Notes: a model not told the origin generated them from the sequence alone. Shown: positions 21,741 through 33,080, counted from the stretch's first letter. The stretch: DNA of 64,000 nucleotides from Mytilus edulis (GCF_963676685.1 NC_092346.1:32067133-32131132); one strand, 5' to 3'. Made by a program: numbers and translations.

Positions 21741-23850
21741 TTTTTATACGACCGCAAATTTTGAAAAAATTTTCGTCGTATATTGCTATCACGTTGGCGT
21801 CGTCGTCGTCGTCGTCCGAATACTTTTAGTTTTCGCACTCTAACTTTAGTAAAAGTGAATAGAAATCTATGAAATTTTAACACAAGGTTTATGACCATAA
21901 AATAAAGGCTGGTATTGATTTTGGGAGTTTTGGTCCCAACATTTTAGGAATTAGGGGCCAAAAAGGGCCCAAATAAGCATTTTCTTGGTTTTCGCACTAT
22001 AACTTTAGTTTAAGTTAATAGAAATCTTTGAAATTTTGACACAAGGTTTATGACCACAAAAGAAAGGTTGGGATTGATTTTGGGAGTTTTGGTTTCAACA
22101 GTTAAGGAATTAGGGGCCAAAAAAGGGCCCAAATAAGCATTATTCTTGGTTTTCGCAAAATAACTTTAGTTAAAGTAAATAGAAATCAATAAAATTTAAA
22201 CACAATGTTTATGACCACAAAAGGAAGGTTGGTATTGATTTTGGGAGTTTCAGTCCCAACATTTTAGGAATTAGGGGCCAAAAAGTGCCCAAATAAGCAT
22301 TTTCTTGGTTTTCGCACTATAACTTTAGTTTAAGTTAATAGAAATCTTTGAAATTTTGACACAAGGTTTATGACCACAAAAGAAAGGTTGGGATTGATTT
22401 TGGGAGTTTTGGTTCCAACAGTTTAGGAATTAGGGGCCAAAAAGGGACCCAAATAAGCATTTTTCTTGGTTTTCGCACCATAGCGTTAGTATAAGTAAAT
22501 AGAAATCTATGAAATTTAAACACAAGGTTTATGACTATAAAAGGAAGGTTGGTATTGATTTTGGGAGTTTTGGTCCCAACAGTTAAGGAAAAAGGGGCCC
22601 AAAGGGTCCAAAATTAAACTTTGTTTGATTTCATCAAAATTGAATAATTGGGGTTCTTCAATATGCCGAATCTAACTGTGTATGTAGATTCTTAATTTTT
22701 GGTCCCGTTTTCAAATTGGTCTACATTAAGGTCCAAAGGGTCCAAAATTAAACTTAGTTTGACTTTAACAAAAATTGAAACCTTGGGGTTCTTTGATATG
22801 CTGAATCTAAAAATGTACTTAGATTTTTGATTATTGGCCCAGTTTTCAAGTTGGCCCAAATCGAGGTCCAAAATTAAACATTGTTTGATTTCATCAAAAA
22901 TTGAATAATTGGGGTTCTTTGATATGCCAAATCTAACTGTGTATGTAGATTCTTAATTTTTGGTCCAGTTTTAAAATTGGTCTAAATTAAAGTGCAAAGG
23001 GTCCAAAATTAAACTAAGTTTGATTTTAACAAAAATTAAATTCTTGGGCCTCTTTGATATGCTGAATCTAAACATGTACTTAGATTTTTGATTATGGGCC
23101 CAGTTTTCAAGTTGGTCCAAATCAGGATCTAAAATTATTATATTAAGTATCGTGCAATAGCAAGTCTTTTCAATTGCACAGTATTGTGCAATGGCAAGAA
23201 ATATCTAATTTCACAATATTGTGAAATAGCCAATTTTTTTTTAATTAAGAGTTATCTTTCTTTGTCCAGTATAGTAAGCAAGAAATATCTGCATGAATTT
23301 TTTTTAATTGGAGTTATCTTTCTTTGTCCAGAATCAACTTAAATCTTTGTTATATACAATATACAATGTATATTCACTTTTTCTACCAACTGATAAATTT
23401 AAATAATCTTTACCATTCAGTGATAACAAGCAGTTTTTTTACATCTTAATATTTTATGATGTATTTAAATGAGTAGTAATTGTTGCAAACTTCATTAGAA
23501 TATTCTAATTGAAATTAGTTTTGGAATAAGGGAAAGGGGGATGTGAATAAAAAATTGGGTTCAATTTTTCTCATTTGAAATTTCATAAATAAAAAGAAAA
23601 TTTCTTCAAACATTTTTTTGAGAGGATTAATATTCAACAGCAGTGAATTGCTCTAAGAGAAAACAAAAATTTTAAGTTCATTTGAATACATTCAATCTGT
23701 GTCAGAAACCTATGCTGTGTCAACTATTTAATCACAATCCAAATTTAGAGCGGAATCCAGCTTGAATGTTGTGTCCATACTTGCCCCAACCGTTCAGGGT
23801 TCAACCTCTGCGGTCGTATAAAGCTACGCCCTGCGGAGCATCTGGTTTTT
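21741..23850 (+). mobile_element. TIR element, ~2.1 kb, first of two near-identical copies
   Basis: The left end carries TTTATACGACCGCA and the right end its inverse (TGCGGTCGTATAAA at about 23809-23822), followed by a shared tail 'gctacgccctgcggagcatc'. After a GTCGTCGTC run the interior is a tandem array of about 160-bp units marked by 'ttttcgcactataacttta' (five units), then units marked by 'gggtccaaaattaaac'. No transposase frame is present, so it is non-autonomous. The family is widespread in Mytilus by recall. Confidence 0.7.
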
Positions 23851-24151
23851 AAATGTCAAATTTGCTCAAGGGGATATTTACATGATTTTATCTTATAGCG
23901 AAAATAAATCCCATATTAAGATATACCACTTTTTAACATAATACTGTTTTACATGATTCTTTATTTATTTGTTTTTTTCATATCAGTATTGTATGAAATA
24001 GAATTAATTATTGTTAATTTCATAGCAGCTCTTTTGTAAACATATTGTAGATAAACCACAGATAAATGCTGTTAATTTTCTTATATACTGTAGCTGTTTA
24101 CCATTAGTATAAAAAAGATTATATGACCAACTGCAACAAATTCAAAACATC

Positions 24152-24265
24152 TTTTCTGTCTATGAAGAAATAATATAAAAAATGTGGTGCACACTGAATA
24201 ACGTGCGTAGCATGTTATTTAACAGTGTGCAACAAATTTTTTATGTTATTTCGAATAGACAGAAA
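24152..24265. repeat. Imperfect palindrome with ~50-bp arms
   Basis: The arm from 24152 ('ttttctgtctatgaagaaat') to about 24203 is the imperfect inverse of 24213-24265, with a loop of about 10 bases. It lies in GCN2 intron 3, about 200 bp before the splice-acceptor array, beside a CRE-like TGACGTCA (about 24342). Confidence 0.7.
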
Positions 24266-24464
24266 AAATATTACAGTCATTTCTTATAATTTAATTCTAA
24301 ATTCCATTTCAAACCGTAGAAAACCATGAAAAAAGTTGATGACGTCACGGTCACATGACTAAATTATGTCTATGGGCTCATAACAAAATAAGGTCAGCCA
24401 ATCAGAAGAAGCGTCACATCCAAAATTAAATTATATACAAATGTTTAAAATGTTACAGAATTCC

Positions 24465-24944
24465 TTTTTTTATATCCTCTTCAGGTTATGGTTTTAGAAC
24501 TAGCTCAACATGTACAGACATTTCTGTGTTTATATCCTTTTCAGGTTATGGTTTTAGAACTAGCTCAACATGTACAGACATTTCTATGTTTATATCCTTT
24601 TCAGGTTATGGTTTTAGAACTAGCTCAACATGTACAGACATTTCTGTGTTTATATCCTTTTCAGGTTATGGTTTTAGAACTAGCTCAGCATGTACAGACA
24701 TTTCTGTGTTTATATCCTTTTCAGGTTATGGTTCTAGAACTTGCTCAACATGTACAGATATTTCTGTGTTTATATCCTTTTCAGGTTATGGTTTTAGAAC
24801 TAGCTCAGCATGTACAGACATTTCTGTGTTTATATCCTTTTCAGGTTATGGTTCTAGAACTAGCTCAACATGTACAGACATTTCTGTGTTTATATCCTTT
24901 TCAGGTTATGGTTCTAGAACTTGCTCAACATGTACAGACATTTC
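24465..24944 (+). repeat. EIF2AK4: Eight tandem 60-bp units, each an intron end plus exon 4 start
   Basis: Acceptor-exon junctions recur at 24485, 24545, 24605, 24665, 24725, 24785, 24845 and 24905, exactly 60 bp apart. Each unit is 19 bp of pyrimidine-rich sequence ending CAG plus the first 41 bp of exon 4. Sixty is a multiple of three and no unit has a stop, so the array is open through all units and each adds 20 residues (VMVLELAQHVQTFL then CLYPFQ). Units differ by a few substitutions (CTAGAACTTG in units 5 and 8). Confidence 0.9.
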
Positions 24945-25078
24945 TTCGTGATAACTACAAAGGTCCACAGAAATCTTTTTATGAAGAAATGTTGAGTAAC
25001 CAATTAAAACAACAAGAAAAACAAAAACTAGAACAACAGAAAAGACTTGATTTCCTGAAAAGAAAAGAAGAAAAAGAG
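24905..25078 (+). CDS. EIF2AK4: GCN2 exon 4 (last RWD helix and charged linker)
   Basis: Fifty-eight codons starting VMVLELAQHVQTFLRDN match the last RWD helix of GCN2 and run into YEEMLSNQ and a Gln/Lys/Glu-rich helix. Phase 0 both sides, donor at 25079. The acceptor chosen is the last of eight equivalent ones, because only it gives the canonical GCN2 length. Using an upstream acceptor would lengthen the protein by 20 residues per unit without changing frame. Confidence 0.85.
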
Positions 25079-25204
25079 GTATTCAATATTTTTGTTTAAT
25101 TATTTCAGTGATTTGTCTTTGACCTTAAACCATATTCTTTAAAACCACAAAGTTATACTGAAATGAATTAGCACTAGAATTATCAGTTTTTCTATCAAAG
25201 GTCA

Positions 25205-25320
25205 TGTTTTTTTCTAGGCTCTCCAGCTTCCTCTACCAATAAAAACTGGCTGCCATGAAATAGCCCAAAAGCAGTTCTTAAAAGTTGGGTTCAAACACAT
25301 AAATCAAATCAAATGAATTA
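25205..25320 (+). repeat. SINE-like repeat, 'aactggc..ccatgaaatagcc' family
   Basis: The segment 'ctaccaataaaaactggctg', then 'ccatgaaatagcccaaaagc', ending in 'aaatcaaatcaaatg', matches 32590-32700. The tandem array at 37630-38220 is a diverged relative. The tail with AATCAA motifs is typical of this family's 3' end. Confidence 0.6.
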
Positions 25321-25950
25321 GCAATTGAAAAAAAGATAATGTGACCAATCGCAACAAATTACAACATCTCTCTACTTCATATCAAATTGATTAAAATGAT
25401 GTAACAAAATTGAGAACAAAAGAAAAGACTTGATTTTCTGAAAAGAAAACAAGAAACAGAGATGTTTGATGTTTTTGATTGATTATTATAGTGATTTACC
25501 CTTGAACTTTGACCTTATACCTTATAAAACCATGGAGTTATCCTCTTTTTAAAAAAAAATAATAATATACCGGTATTCTAGAAAGACAGTGTTATCAAAT
25601 ATCACAATGGGACCATGGAAATAGTGATTTTTCCCTTAAATCATAGTCAACATTTTATAATTGATTTTGCTTTTAAATCTATACAGAAAACTGCATGGTA
25701 CATGTATATGTACCATTTAAGTGATCTTTTAATTTCAACTATTTTTATTGTTAAATTTAAGGGAAATAACTCTAGCACAAAACTACAATATTTGCATTGG
25801 TGAGATCTTTTCCCCAGTGAAAGCCTAAATAAGAGTTCCTGACATGGGACAGGTGCATAAAGCATGTGACAGGGTTAAAAAGGTTTGAATGCACCAAATT
25901 CCATATTCATTTGTTGTTTAAATTGAATTTAACTTCAGACACACACATGA

Positions 25951-28870
25951 CTTTTTGTCGAGCCTGCAACTTTTGTTGCAGAAAGCTCAACATAGGGAAA
26001 GTGATCCGGCGGCGGCGTGAGCTAACTTCTTAAAAGCCTTATATTTTAGAAGGTAGAAGACCTGGATGCTTCATACTTTGTATATAGATGCCTCATGTTA
26101 CCAACTTTCCGTCAGTCACATGTCCAATGTCCTTGACCTCATTTTCATGGTTCAGTGACAACTTGAAAAAAAAGTTAATATTTTTATACGACCGCAAATT
26201 TTGAAAAAATTTTCGTCGTATATTGCTATCAAGTTGGCGTCGTCGTCGTCGTCGTCCGAATACTTTTAGTTTTCGCACTCTAACTTAAGTAAAAGTGAAT
26301 AGAATTCTATGAAATTTTAACACAAGGTTTATGACCATAAAAGGAAGGCTGGTATTGATTTTGGGAGTTTTGGTCCCAATATTTTAGGAATTAGGGGCCA
26401 AAAAGGGCCCAAATAAGCATTTTCTTGGTTTTCGCACTATAACTTTAGTTTAAGTGAATAGAAATCTATGAAATTTTGACACAAGGTTTATGGCCACGAA
26501 AGAAAGGTTGGGATTGATTTTGGGAGTTTTGGTTTCAACAGTTTAGGAATTAGGGGCCAAAAAAGGGCCCAAATAAGCATTATTCTTGGTTTTCGCACAA
26601 TAACTTTAGTTAAAGTAAATAGAAATCAATGAAATTTAAACACAATGTTTATGACCACAAAAGGAAGGTTGGTATTGATTTTGGGAGTTTCGGTCCCAAC
26701 AGTTTAGGAATTAGGGGCCAAAAAGGGACCCAAATAAGCATTTTTCTTGTTTTTCGCACCATAGCGTTAGTATAAGTAAATAGAAATCTATGAAATTTAA
26801 ACACAAGGTTTATGACTATAAAAGGAAGGTTGGTATTGATTTTGGGAGTTTTGGTCCCAACAGTTAAGGAAAAAGGGGCCCAAAGGGTCCAAAATTAAAC
26901 TTTGTTTGATTTCATCAAAATTGAATAATTGGGGTTCTTTAATATGCCGAATCTAACTGTGTATGTAGATTCTTAATTTTTGGTCCCGTTTTCAAATTGG
27001 TCTACATTAAGGTCCAAAGGGTCCAAAATTAAACTTAGTTTGATTTTAACAAAAAATGAAACCTTGGGGTTCTTTGATATGCTGAATCTAAAAATGTACT
27101 TAGATTTTTGATTATTGGCCCAGTTTTCAAGTTGGCCCAAATCGAGGTCCAAAATTTAACATTGTTTGATTTCATCAAAAATTGAATAATTGGGGTTCTT
27201 TGATATGCCAAATCTAACTGTGTATGTAGATTCTTATTTTTTGGTCCAGTTTTAAAATTGGTCTAAATTATAGTGCAAAGGGTCCAAAATTAAACTAAGT
27301 TTGATTTTAACAAAAATCAAATTCTTGGGCCTCTTTGATATGCTGAATCTAAACATGTAATTAGATTTTTGATTATGGGCCCAGTTTTCAAGTTGGTCCA
27401 AATCAGGATCTAAAATTATTATATTAAGTATTGTGCAATAGCAAGTCTTTTCAATTGCACAATATTGTGCAATGGCAAGAAATATCTAATTTCACAATAT
27501 TGTGAAATAGCAAATTTTTTTTTAATTAAGAGTTATCTTTCTTTGTCCAGTAAAGTAAGCAAGAAATATCTGCAAGATTTTTTTTTAATTGGAGTTATCT
27601 TTCTTTGTCCAGAATCAACTTAAATCTTTGTTATATACAATATACCATGTATATTCACTTTTTACTACCAACTGATAAATTTAAATGATCTTTACCATTC
27701 AGTGATAACAAGCAGTTTTTTTACATCTTAATATTTTATGATGTATTTAAATGAGTAGTAATTGTTGCAAACTCCATTAGAATATTTTAATTGAAATTAG
27801 TTTTGGAATAAGGGAAAGGGGGATGTGATTAAAAAATTGGGTTCAATTTTTCTCATTTGAAATTTCATAAATAAAAAGAAAATTTCTTCAAACATTTTTT
27901 TGAGAGGATTAATATTCAACAGCATAGTGAATTGCTCTAAGAGAAAACAAAAATTTTAAGTTCATTTGAATACATTCATTCTGTGTCAGAAACCTATGCT
28001 GTGTCAATTATTTAATCACAATCCAAATTTAGAGCGGAATCCAGCTTGAATGTTGTGTCCATACTTGCCCCAACTGTTCAGGGTTCAACCTCTGCGGTCG
28101 TATAAAGCTACGCCCTGCGGAGCATCTGGTTTGTAATGTTAAATTCTCTCTTATTATAAGTAATTGGATAACTATATTTGGTATGTGTGTACCTTGCAAG
28201 GTCCTCATGCCCGTCAGACAGTTTTCACTTGAGCTCGACCTCAATTCATGGATCAGTGAACAAGGTTAAAGTTTGGTGGTCAAGTCCATATCTCAGATAC
28301 TATAAGCAATAGGTCTAGTATATTTGGTGTATGGAAGGACTGTAAGGTGTATGTGTCCAACTGGCAGGTGTCATCTGACCTTGACCTTATTTTCATGGTT
28401 CAGTGATTATTGTTAAGTTTTTGTGTTTTGGTCTGTTTTATTTATACTATATGCAATAGGTCTTCTATATTTGGTGTATGAAATGATTGTAAGGTGTACA
28501 TGTCTAGCTGACAGGTGTCATCTGACCTTGACCTCATTTTCATGGTTCATTGGTCAAAGTTCAGTTTTTGAGTTTTGGTCTATTTTTCTAATACTTTATG
28601 CATTAGGTCAACTATATTTGGTGTATGGAAATATTTTATGATCTATATGTCTGTTACGCAAGTTTTATTTGACCTTGACCTCATTTTCACGGCTTATTGC
28701 TCAGTGTTAAGTTCTTGTGTTTTGGTCTATTTTTCTGAATTTATAAGCAATAAGTCAACTATATTTGTTGTATTGAAGAATAGTTAGCTGTTCATGTCAG
28801 TGGGCATGGTTCATCTGACCTTGACCTCATTTGCATGGTTCATGGATCAATGTTTTGTTTTCTTGGTTAA
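25951..28870 (+). mobile_element. Repeat element interrupted by the second TIR element
   Basis: It starts 'ctttttgtcgagcctgcaac' with a perfect hairpin (CTGCAAC 25964-25970, GTTGCAG 25975-25981). Before the interruption (to about 26180) and after it (from about 28133) it contains the unit 'gaccttgacctcattttcat', which repeats every 146-147 bp at 28377, 28524, 28671 and 28817. The element is thus a tandem-repeat-bearing transposon into which the second 2-kb TIR element inserted. The frames at 28423-28787 are repeat by-products. Confidence 0.6.
26181..28132 (+). mobile_element. TIR element, second copy, ~1.95 kb
   Basis: Near-identical to 21741-23850 in the same orientation, but with four instead of five ~160-bp internal units, which accounts for the length difference. 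Both copies end with the same inverted terminus and the same 'gctacgccctgcggagcatc' tail. It is inserted into the repeat element at 25951-28870. Confidence 0.75.
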
Positions 28871-29014
28871 TGTTGAGTTTATGTGACAGTTGTAATAAAG
28901 CTTTATATTTGGTCTATCAACATAATATCTATGATTAGTAAAGAAGGCGAGACATTTCAGCGTGCACACTCTTGTATACATTTACTTATAAATCTTGTGC
29001 TTTGTCTGTTTCAG

Positions 29015-29095
29015 AGACAACTTCTAGAGGATGAAATACAGAAGAGACAACATGCTCTGAAAGAAGAAACAAAGAAAATAAAGGAGACCAAACAG
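29015..29095 (+). CDS. EIF2AK4: GCN2 exon 5 (helical linker)
   Basis: Twenty-seven codons (RQLLEDEIQKRQHAL onward, ending KETKQ) flanked by TTTCAG and gtacaa, phase 0 on both sides. This is the Lys/Glu-rich coiled segment that links the RWD to the pseudokinase in GCN2. Intact. Confidence 0.8.
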
Positions 29096-29474
29096 GTACA
29101 ATTCAAATGTTTATACTTTTCTAATCTGTCTATCATAGAACTTCTGGGGCCGTATTATGTTTTTCTGGTTTATGAATCTATCTGTTCTTCTCAATGTGTT
29201 ATCAAAGTACAAATAATGTTCACCCGACAAATTTTTCATGTTAAATATTATTGTAATGTTTGATTTGGACATACAGTATAACAGCCATTTCACCATCAAT
29301 GTGTTTTACACTTTATATGCTTGACTGCAGAAAATAAATATCTTTTGAAATAAATAAATATAGCTTCCCAATTTTATTTGCATTAGTTTAAAAGTATGGT
29401 ACTGAAACAAATCTTTTTGTAGCATGATCTTCTTGATATGATCTATATATTAATCTATTTATTTCTATAATTAG

Positions 29475-29659
29475 ATATCTGAAGAGAAACCAACAGAGCC
29501 AGAGAAAGCTGTACCAGCTACTCCTACTACTGAAGTACCAACATGTTCCCCAATTGGTACCCCAAGTACTCCTAGAAGACCAAGAATGTCTCATTCACCC
29601 TCCCCCTTAATTGTACTGCCAAGTAATGAGAATAAATATAACCAGGATAAAAGAAGAAG
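29475..29659 (+). CDS. EIF2AK4: GCN2 exon 6 (Pro/Ser/Thr-rich linker)
   Basis: About 62 codons from ISEEKPTEPEKAV through a Pro/Ser/Thr-rich stretch (TPSTPRRPRMSHSPSP) to a Lys/Arg-rich end at the gtatgt donor. The region is poorly conserved among GCN2 proteins and assigned by position and phase (0 in, 2 out). Intact. Confidence 0.75.
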
Positions 29660-30430
29660 GTATGTGTTTGTTATGTTTTTATTTTAAGTCCTTTTAAAAA
29701 ATCAGTCATGGGAGTTAATATATCAAATTTGCACCATTTTTCTTCCTGTGTACCAGCTTTAGTATAAACCATGTAACCTCAGGTTTCCAAAATATTCTAT
29801 AGAAACACCAATTAAAAAATAATGGTGCTTTGAAACACAGCAATTTTTTACTGAAATGTCAAATTTAAGGCAATATTTTTTTTCAACCCTTTTTCGTATG
29901 CAACCTGATGTGACATACTTTGATTTGGTGGTATTACACCTACATACACATACTTGATCCTATATTATCATATTTCATTTCTTAAATTTTCATTTGGTAG
30001 CTATAGATCAAACACATCTCATGGATGCAGATTCAAATATATTTGTTAAAAATATTCATATTTTTTCTATTTATGACAACTAGACTAGGAAAATGTAGCT
30101 GCGTCCCATACATGACGATGATGTAAGTCATAAACCAGGTGTTCAGAGGTTGAAGTTTGTTGATGTGGTTCATAAGTTTTTCTTGTTTCTTATTTTTGAT
30201 ATAGTTTAGACTGTTGGTTTTCCATTTCAATGATTTACACTAGTCATTTTTAGGGCCCTTTTTAGCCTGCTGTTCATTGTAAGTCATGGCTCTGTGTTGA
30301 AGACTGTACTTTGACCTATAATGGTTGACTTTTACAAGTTGTGACTTAGATGGAGAGTTGTCTCATTGGCACTCATACATCTTCTTATATCTATAAAAAG
30401 TAATTTAATTAATTGCTCATTGTTTCCATA
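29660..30430. other. GCN2 intron 6, first part
   Basis: Mostly unassigned AT-rich sequence. A decayed plus-strand copy of repeat R1 lies at about 30270-30390 (ending 'ttgtctcattggcactcata'). Confidence 0.4.
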
Positions 30431-30432
30431 TA

Positions 30433-30695
30433 AGGTGGTACCTAACACTACAGGGAGATAACTCTGTAAAGTCAGCTAAACGTTTTAATTACGTTGTGTT
30501 GTAAAAGGAATACGTATTAAGCTTCTCAATGATCAAAATTGGTGGTTGTCAAATTGCTATATAAAAAGTGTATTTTTTCTGACAAAACAGATGGTTCAAA
30601 ATTTTTAAAATTCTTAAATTTCTGTTAAAGTAATTTTTATGAAAATTAAACAAGCCAAATTAATTTTAGTGAAAGTGTAGGGTACCACCTTAATA
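30433..30695. mobile_element. MITE with 'aaggtggtacc' inverted ends
   Basis: The left end AAGGTGGTACCTAACAC is the inverse of the right end GTGTAGGGTACCACCTT, about 260 bp apart. The right end is followed by TTAA overlap, the left by TATAA, so a TTAA-type target site is possible but not clean. No coding capacity. Confidence 0.7.
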
Positions 30696-30924
30696 AGTTT
30701 AAACAATGGAAGGTACATATATTTTGTAAGGACATTATCTGAAACTATTTACGAAAGATTTGCATTTTACAAATTTAAATTGCTTCCTGTACATATAATT
30801 AAAAATACCCAATCTTATTTACACATGTATAAAAAGGGAGATAACTGTTATATTTTAGAAAAGTTTTCTGTTGTACTATTTTATCAGATTATGTACAGAT
30901 TGCTTTTAATATAAAAAAGAAGAT

Positions 30925-31230
30925 GTGGTATGATTGCCAATGAGACAACTATCCACAAAAGACCAAAATGACACAAACATTAACAACTATAGGTCACCGT
31001 ACAGCCTTCAACAATGAGCAAAGCGCATACCGCATAGTCAGCTATAAAAGGCCCGATTAGAATGTAAAACAATTCAAACGAGAAAACTAACGGCCTTATT
31101 TATGTAAAAAAATGATCGAAAAACAAATATGTAACACATAAACAAACAACAAGCACGAAATTACAGGCTCCTGACTTGGGACAGGCACATGCATATATAA
31201 TGTGGCGGGGTTAAACATGTTTAAACTTTT
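30925..31230 (-). repeat. Extended R1 repeat, minus orientation
   Basis: Reverse complement of the 16.4-16.7-kb repeat: 'gaagatgtggtatgattgcc' through 'cataccgcatagtcagctat' to 'ctcctgacttgggacaggca' and 'gtggcggggttaaacatg'. Long form including the pLTR-shared module. Confidence 0.75.
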
Positions 31231-31383
31231 AAAAAAACCACCTTAAAAACAGATGGACTGATGTATCACATGATAAGGTCACATGATAAGGTATGAAACT
31301 ATTTTTAAACTTTGAGGAAGTGAAATCTTTTGGAATCAACGACATTGAACATGAAAAAAACATAAATGAGTCCTCAAAACCAT

Positions 31384-31580
31384 TAGGGCTATTCCATTTG
31401 AATGTTTATGGGAGGTTAGTAAGGGACTTTTAAAATATCCCTACAACCAAGAACCATTTTGTAGATAATTTTGAATAATAGTAATAGAAGCATACTGAAA
31501 AAAGACCCATGACCCACATTCAATAATTAAACTTCCCTTCCTACCGTCCCACTAACATTTTAATGGATTAGCCCTTAATG
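31384..31580. mobile_element. MITE with 'ttagggctattcca' inverted ends
   Basis: The left end 'ttagggctattccatttgaa' is the imperfect inverse of the right end near 31560-31580. The inside matches 945-1040, and the terminus resembles the near-perfect palindrome at 55806-56002, so all three are one family of different ages. Confidence 0.55.
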
Positions 31581-31763
31581 GATATTTTATATGATATGGC
31601 CTCTAGAAATCCAAGATTTTCAACAGTTTATCATTGATCCATATGAGGAGTACATGTAGTATATTCTGCTTGCACTATTTCAGTAACCATGCTTCTATCC
31701 AAGTGAGTAATTTTGGAGCCTCAAGTTTATTTTATTTTACATTTTCTATTTTGATATATTCAG

Positions 31764-31891
31764 GAGGACCAGTACCCCATTGAGAGATACCGATGATTCT
31801 GATCACCAATGTAAAGACCATACTGGAGGGATAGTGGTAATAGCCTTCAATACTAAATCAGAGAGAACAATACATAGAGGCACATGTTTAG
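31764..31891 (+). CDS. EIF2AK4: GCN2 exon 7 (start of pseudokinase region)
   Basis: The exon follows 'ttgatatattcag' and encodes RRTSTPLRDTDDSD to IVVIAFNTKSERTIHRGTCLG, completed by exon 8. The IxFN segment and the G-x-C-(I/L)-G turn match the start of the GCN2 pseudokinase. Phase 2 in, 1 out; donor gtaatg. Intact. Confidence 0.8.
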
Positions 31892-32108
31892 GTAATGTTT
31901 TCACTTTATCCATCCCATTGTTTAGAAGTGTAAAGTGGGTAAATGCACAATTTTTCATAAACAAATGTACAGAATTTAACGAATGTACAGAATTTGTCAT
32001 CGAAATTTTTATGAGAAAATATGTTTGGATATTTATGCAGGAAATGGTCTGTATATCAGTTGGCAGAACTTGATACCTAACAGTTTGGTTTGGTTTCACT
32101 GCTTCACT

Positions 32109-32443
32109 AGGTTAAACATATTTATTTATAGTGGATTGGGAAACAAGTTTTGCAACTTATATTAATCCCTTTTCACTTTGCAGGTGCGAGTGCTGCCTTG
32201 TAGCGGCATTAGCTTGCTCTTTTTCGAAATCTACAAGGGTGTCTTTAAGGTGCATGAGATATGGCTCTCTCTTAACACTGGTCAGCCTTTATCATCCCCT
32301 TCCGACAGACTATCAACGTTTCCTCAAGACCATACTCGCAAATGGTGTTAAGGGAGAGCCGAAATTCAAATTTTCATCTTGGAAAGGGAATGAAACCAGA
32401 GACCTTTGTGTTAGAAGTCCGCTGCACTAACCACTACTACACG
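32109..32443 (-). mobile_element. Full-length tRNA-type SINE
   Basis: On the minus strand the element begins with a tRNA-like head containing an A-box-like TAGTGGTTAGTGC and B-box-like GGTTTCATTCC. A ~180-bp body follows, then a tail ending 'ataaatatgtttaac'-like. It is bracketed by an 8-bp direct duplication, GCTTCACT, at 32101-32108 and 32444-32451, as expected for target-primed insertion. An 84-bp tail-only copy lies at 52706-52789. It sits in GCN2 intron 7. Confidence 0.7.
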
Positions 32444-32579
32444 GCTTCACTGTTTTTCTGCAAAGCACAGGACAGGAAGGAGTGTTTGAAACTTCAACAC
32501 TATTATTGTCTTTTGATGTTGAATGTCCATTCATCCATATTTATTTATTTTGTGTTAATGATTGGATTGTCAGTTTTCC

Positions 32580-32700
32580 TATCGAAGGTCAGTGGTTTTC
32601 TCTGGGCACTAGGCTTCCTCCATCAATAAGAACTGGCCACCATGAAATAGCCTAAATGCGGTGCTTAAAAGTGGCGTTAAAACACCAAAAATCAAATAAA
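32580..32700 (+). repeat. SINE-like repeat, 'aactggc..ccatgaaatagcc' family
   Basis: 'gcttcctccatcaataagaa', 'ctggccaccatgaaatagcc' and 'aaagtggcgttaaaacacc' match the copy at 25205-25320. About 75 bp downstream the exon 8 duplication begins. Confidence 0.65.
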
Positions 32701-32754
32701 AATCCATATTTATTTATTTTGTGTTAATGATTGGATTGATAATTGGCTCCTTGA

Positions 32755-33080
32755 CAGTTAATATGCAAATTAATTTTAAGAGAACATATGTTTTTGTAGG
32801 TCATAGTGTCTTTGGTAGTACAGTGTATGCTGGGATAGATACAGCCAATGGAGAATTAGTAGCTTTATGCAAATGAATTTTAACAGAATATTTGTTTTTG
32901 TAGGTCATAGCGTCCATGGTAGTACAGTGTATGCTGGGATAGATACATCCAGCAGAGAATTAGTAGCTTTATGCAAATTAATTTTAACAGAATATATTTG
33001 TTTTTTTTAGGTCATAGCCTCCATGGAAGTACGGTGTATGCTGGGATAGATACAGCCAATGGAGAATTAGTAGCTATATC
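32755..33080 (+). repeat. EIF2AK4: Three tandem copies of intron end plus 5' half of GCN2 exon 8
   Basis: Acceptor TAG followed by GTCATAG occurs at 32797-32799, 32901-32903 and 33008-33010, giving units of 104 and 107 bp. Each unit has 'tatgcaaat(t/g)aatttta', a T-rich tract, the acceptor and about 75 bp of exon 8. Copies 1 and 2 lack the 3' half of the exon and its donor. Reading on from copy 1 meets TGA and from copy 2 meets TAG, so only copy 3 continues the GCN2 frame. Confidence 0.9.

Noticed and set aside
24488-25099. A stand-alone gene of 203 residues with 20-residue repeats
   Set aside because: The 3' part is GCN2 exon 4 in the correct phase and each repeat contains intron-end sequence; better explained as tandem duplication of the exon boundary.
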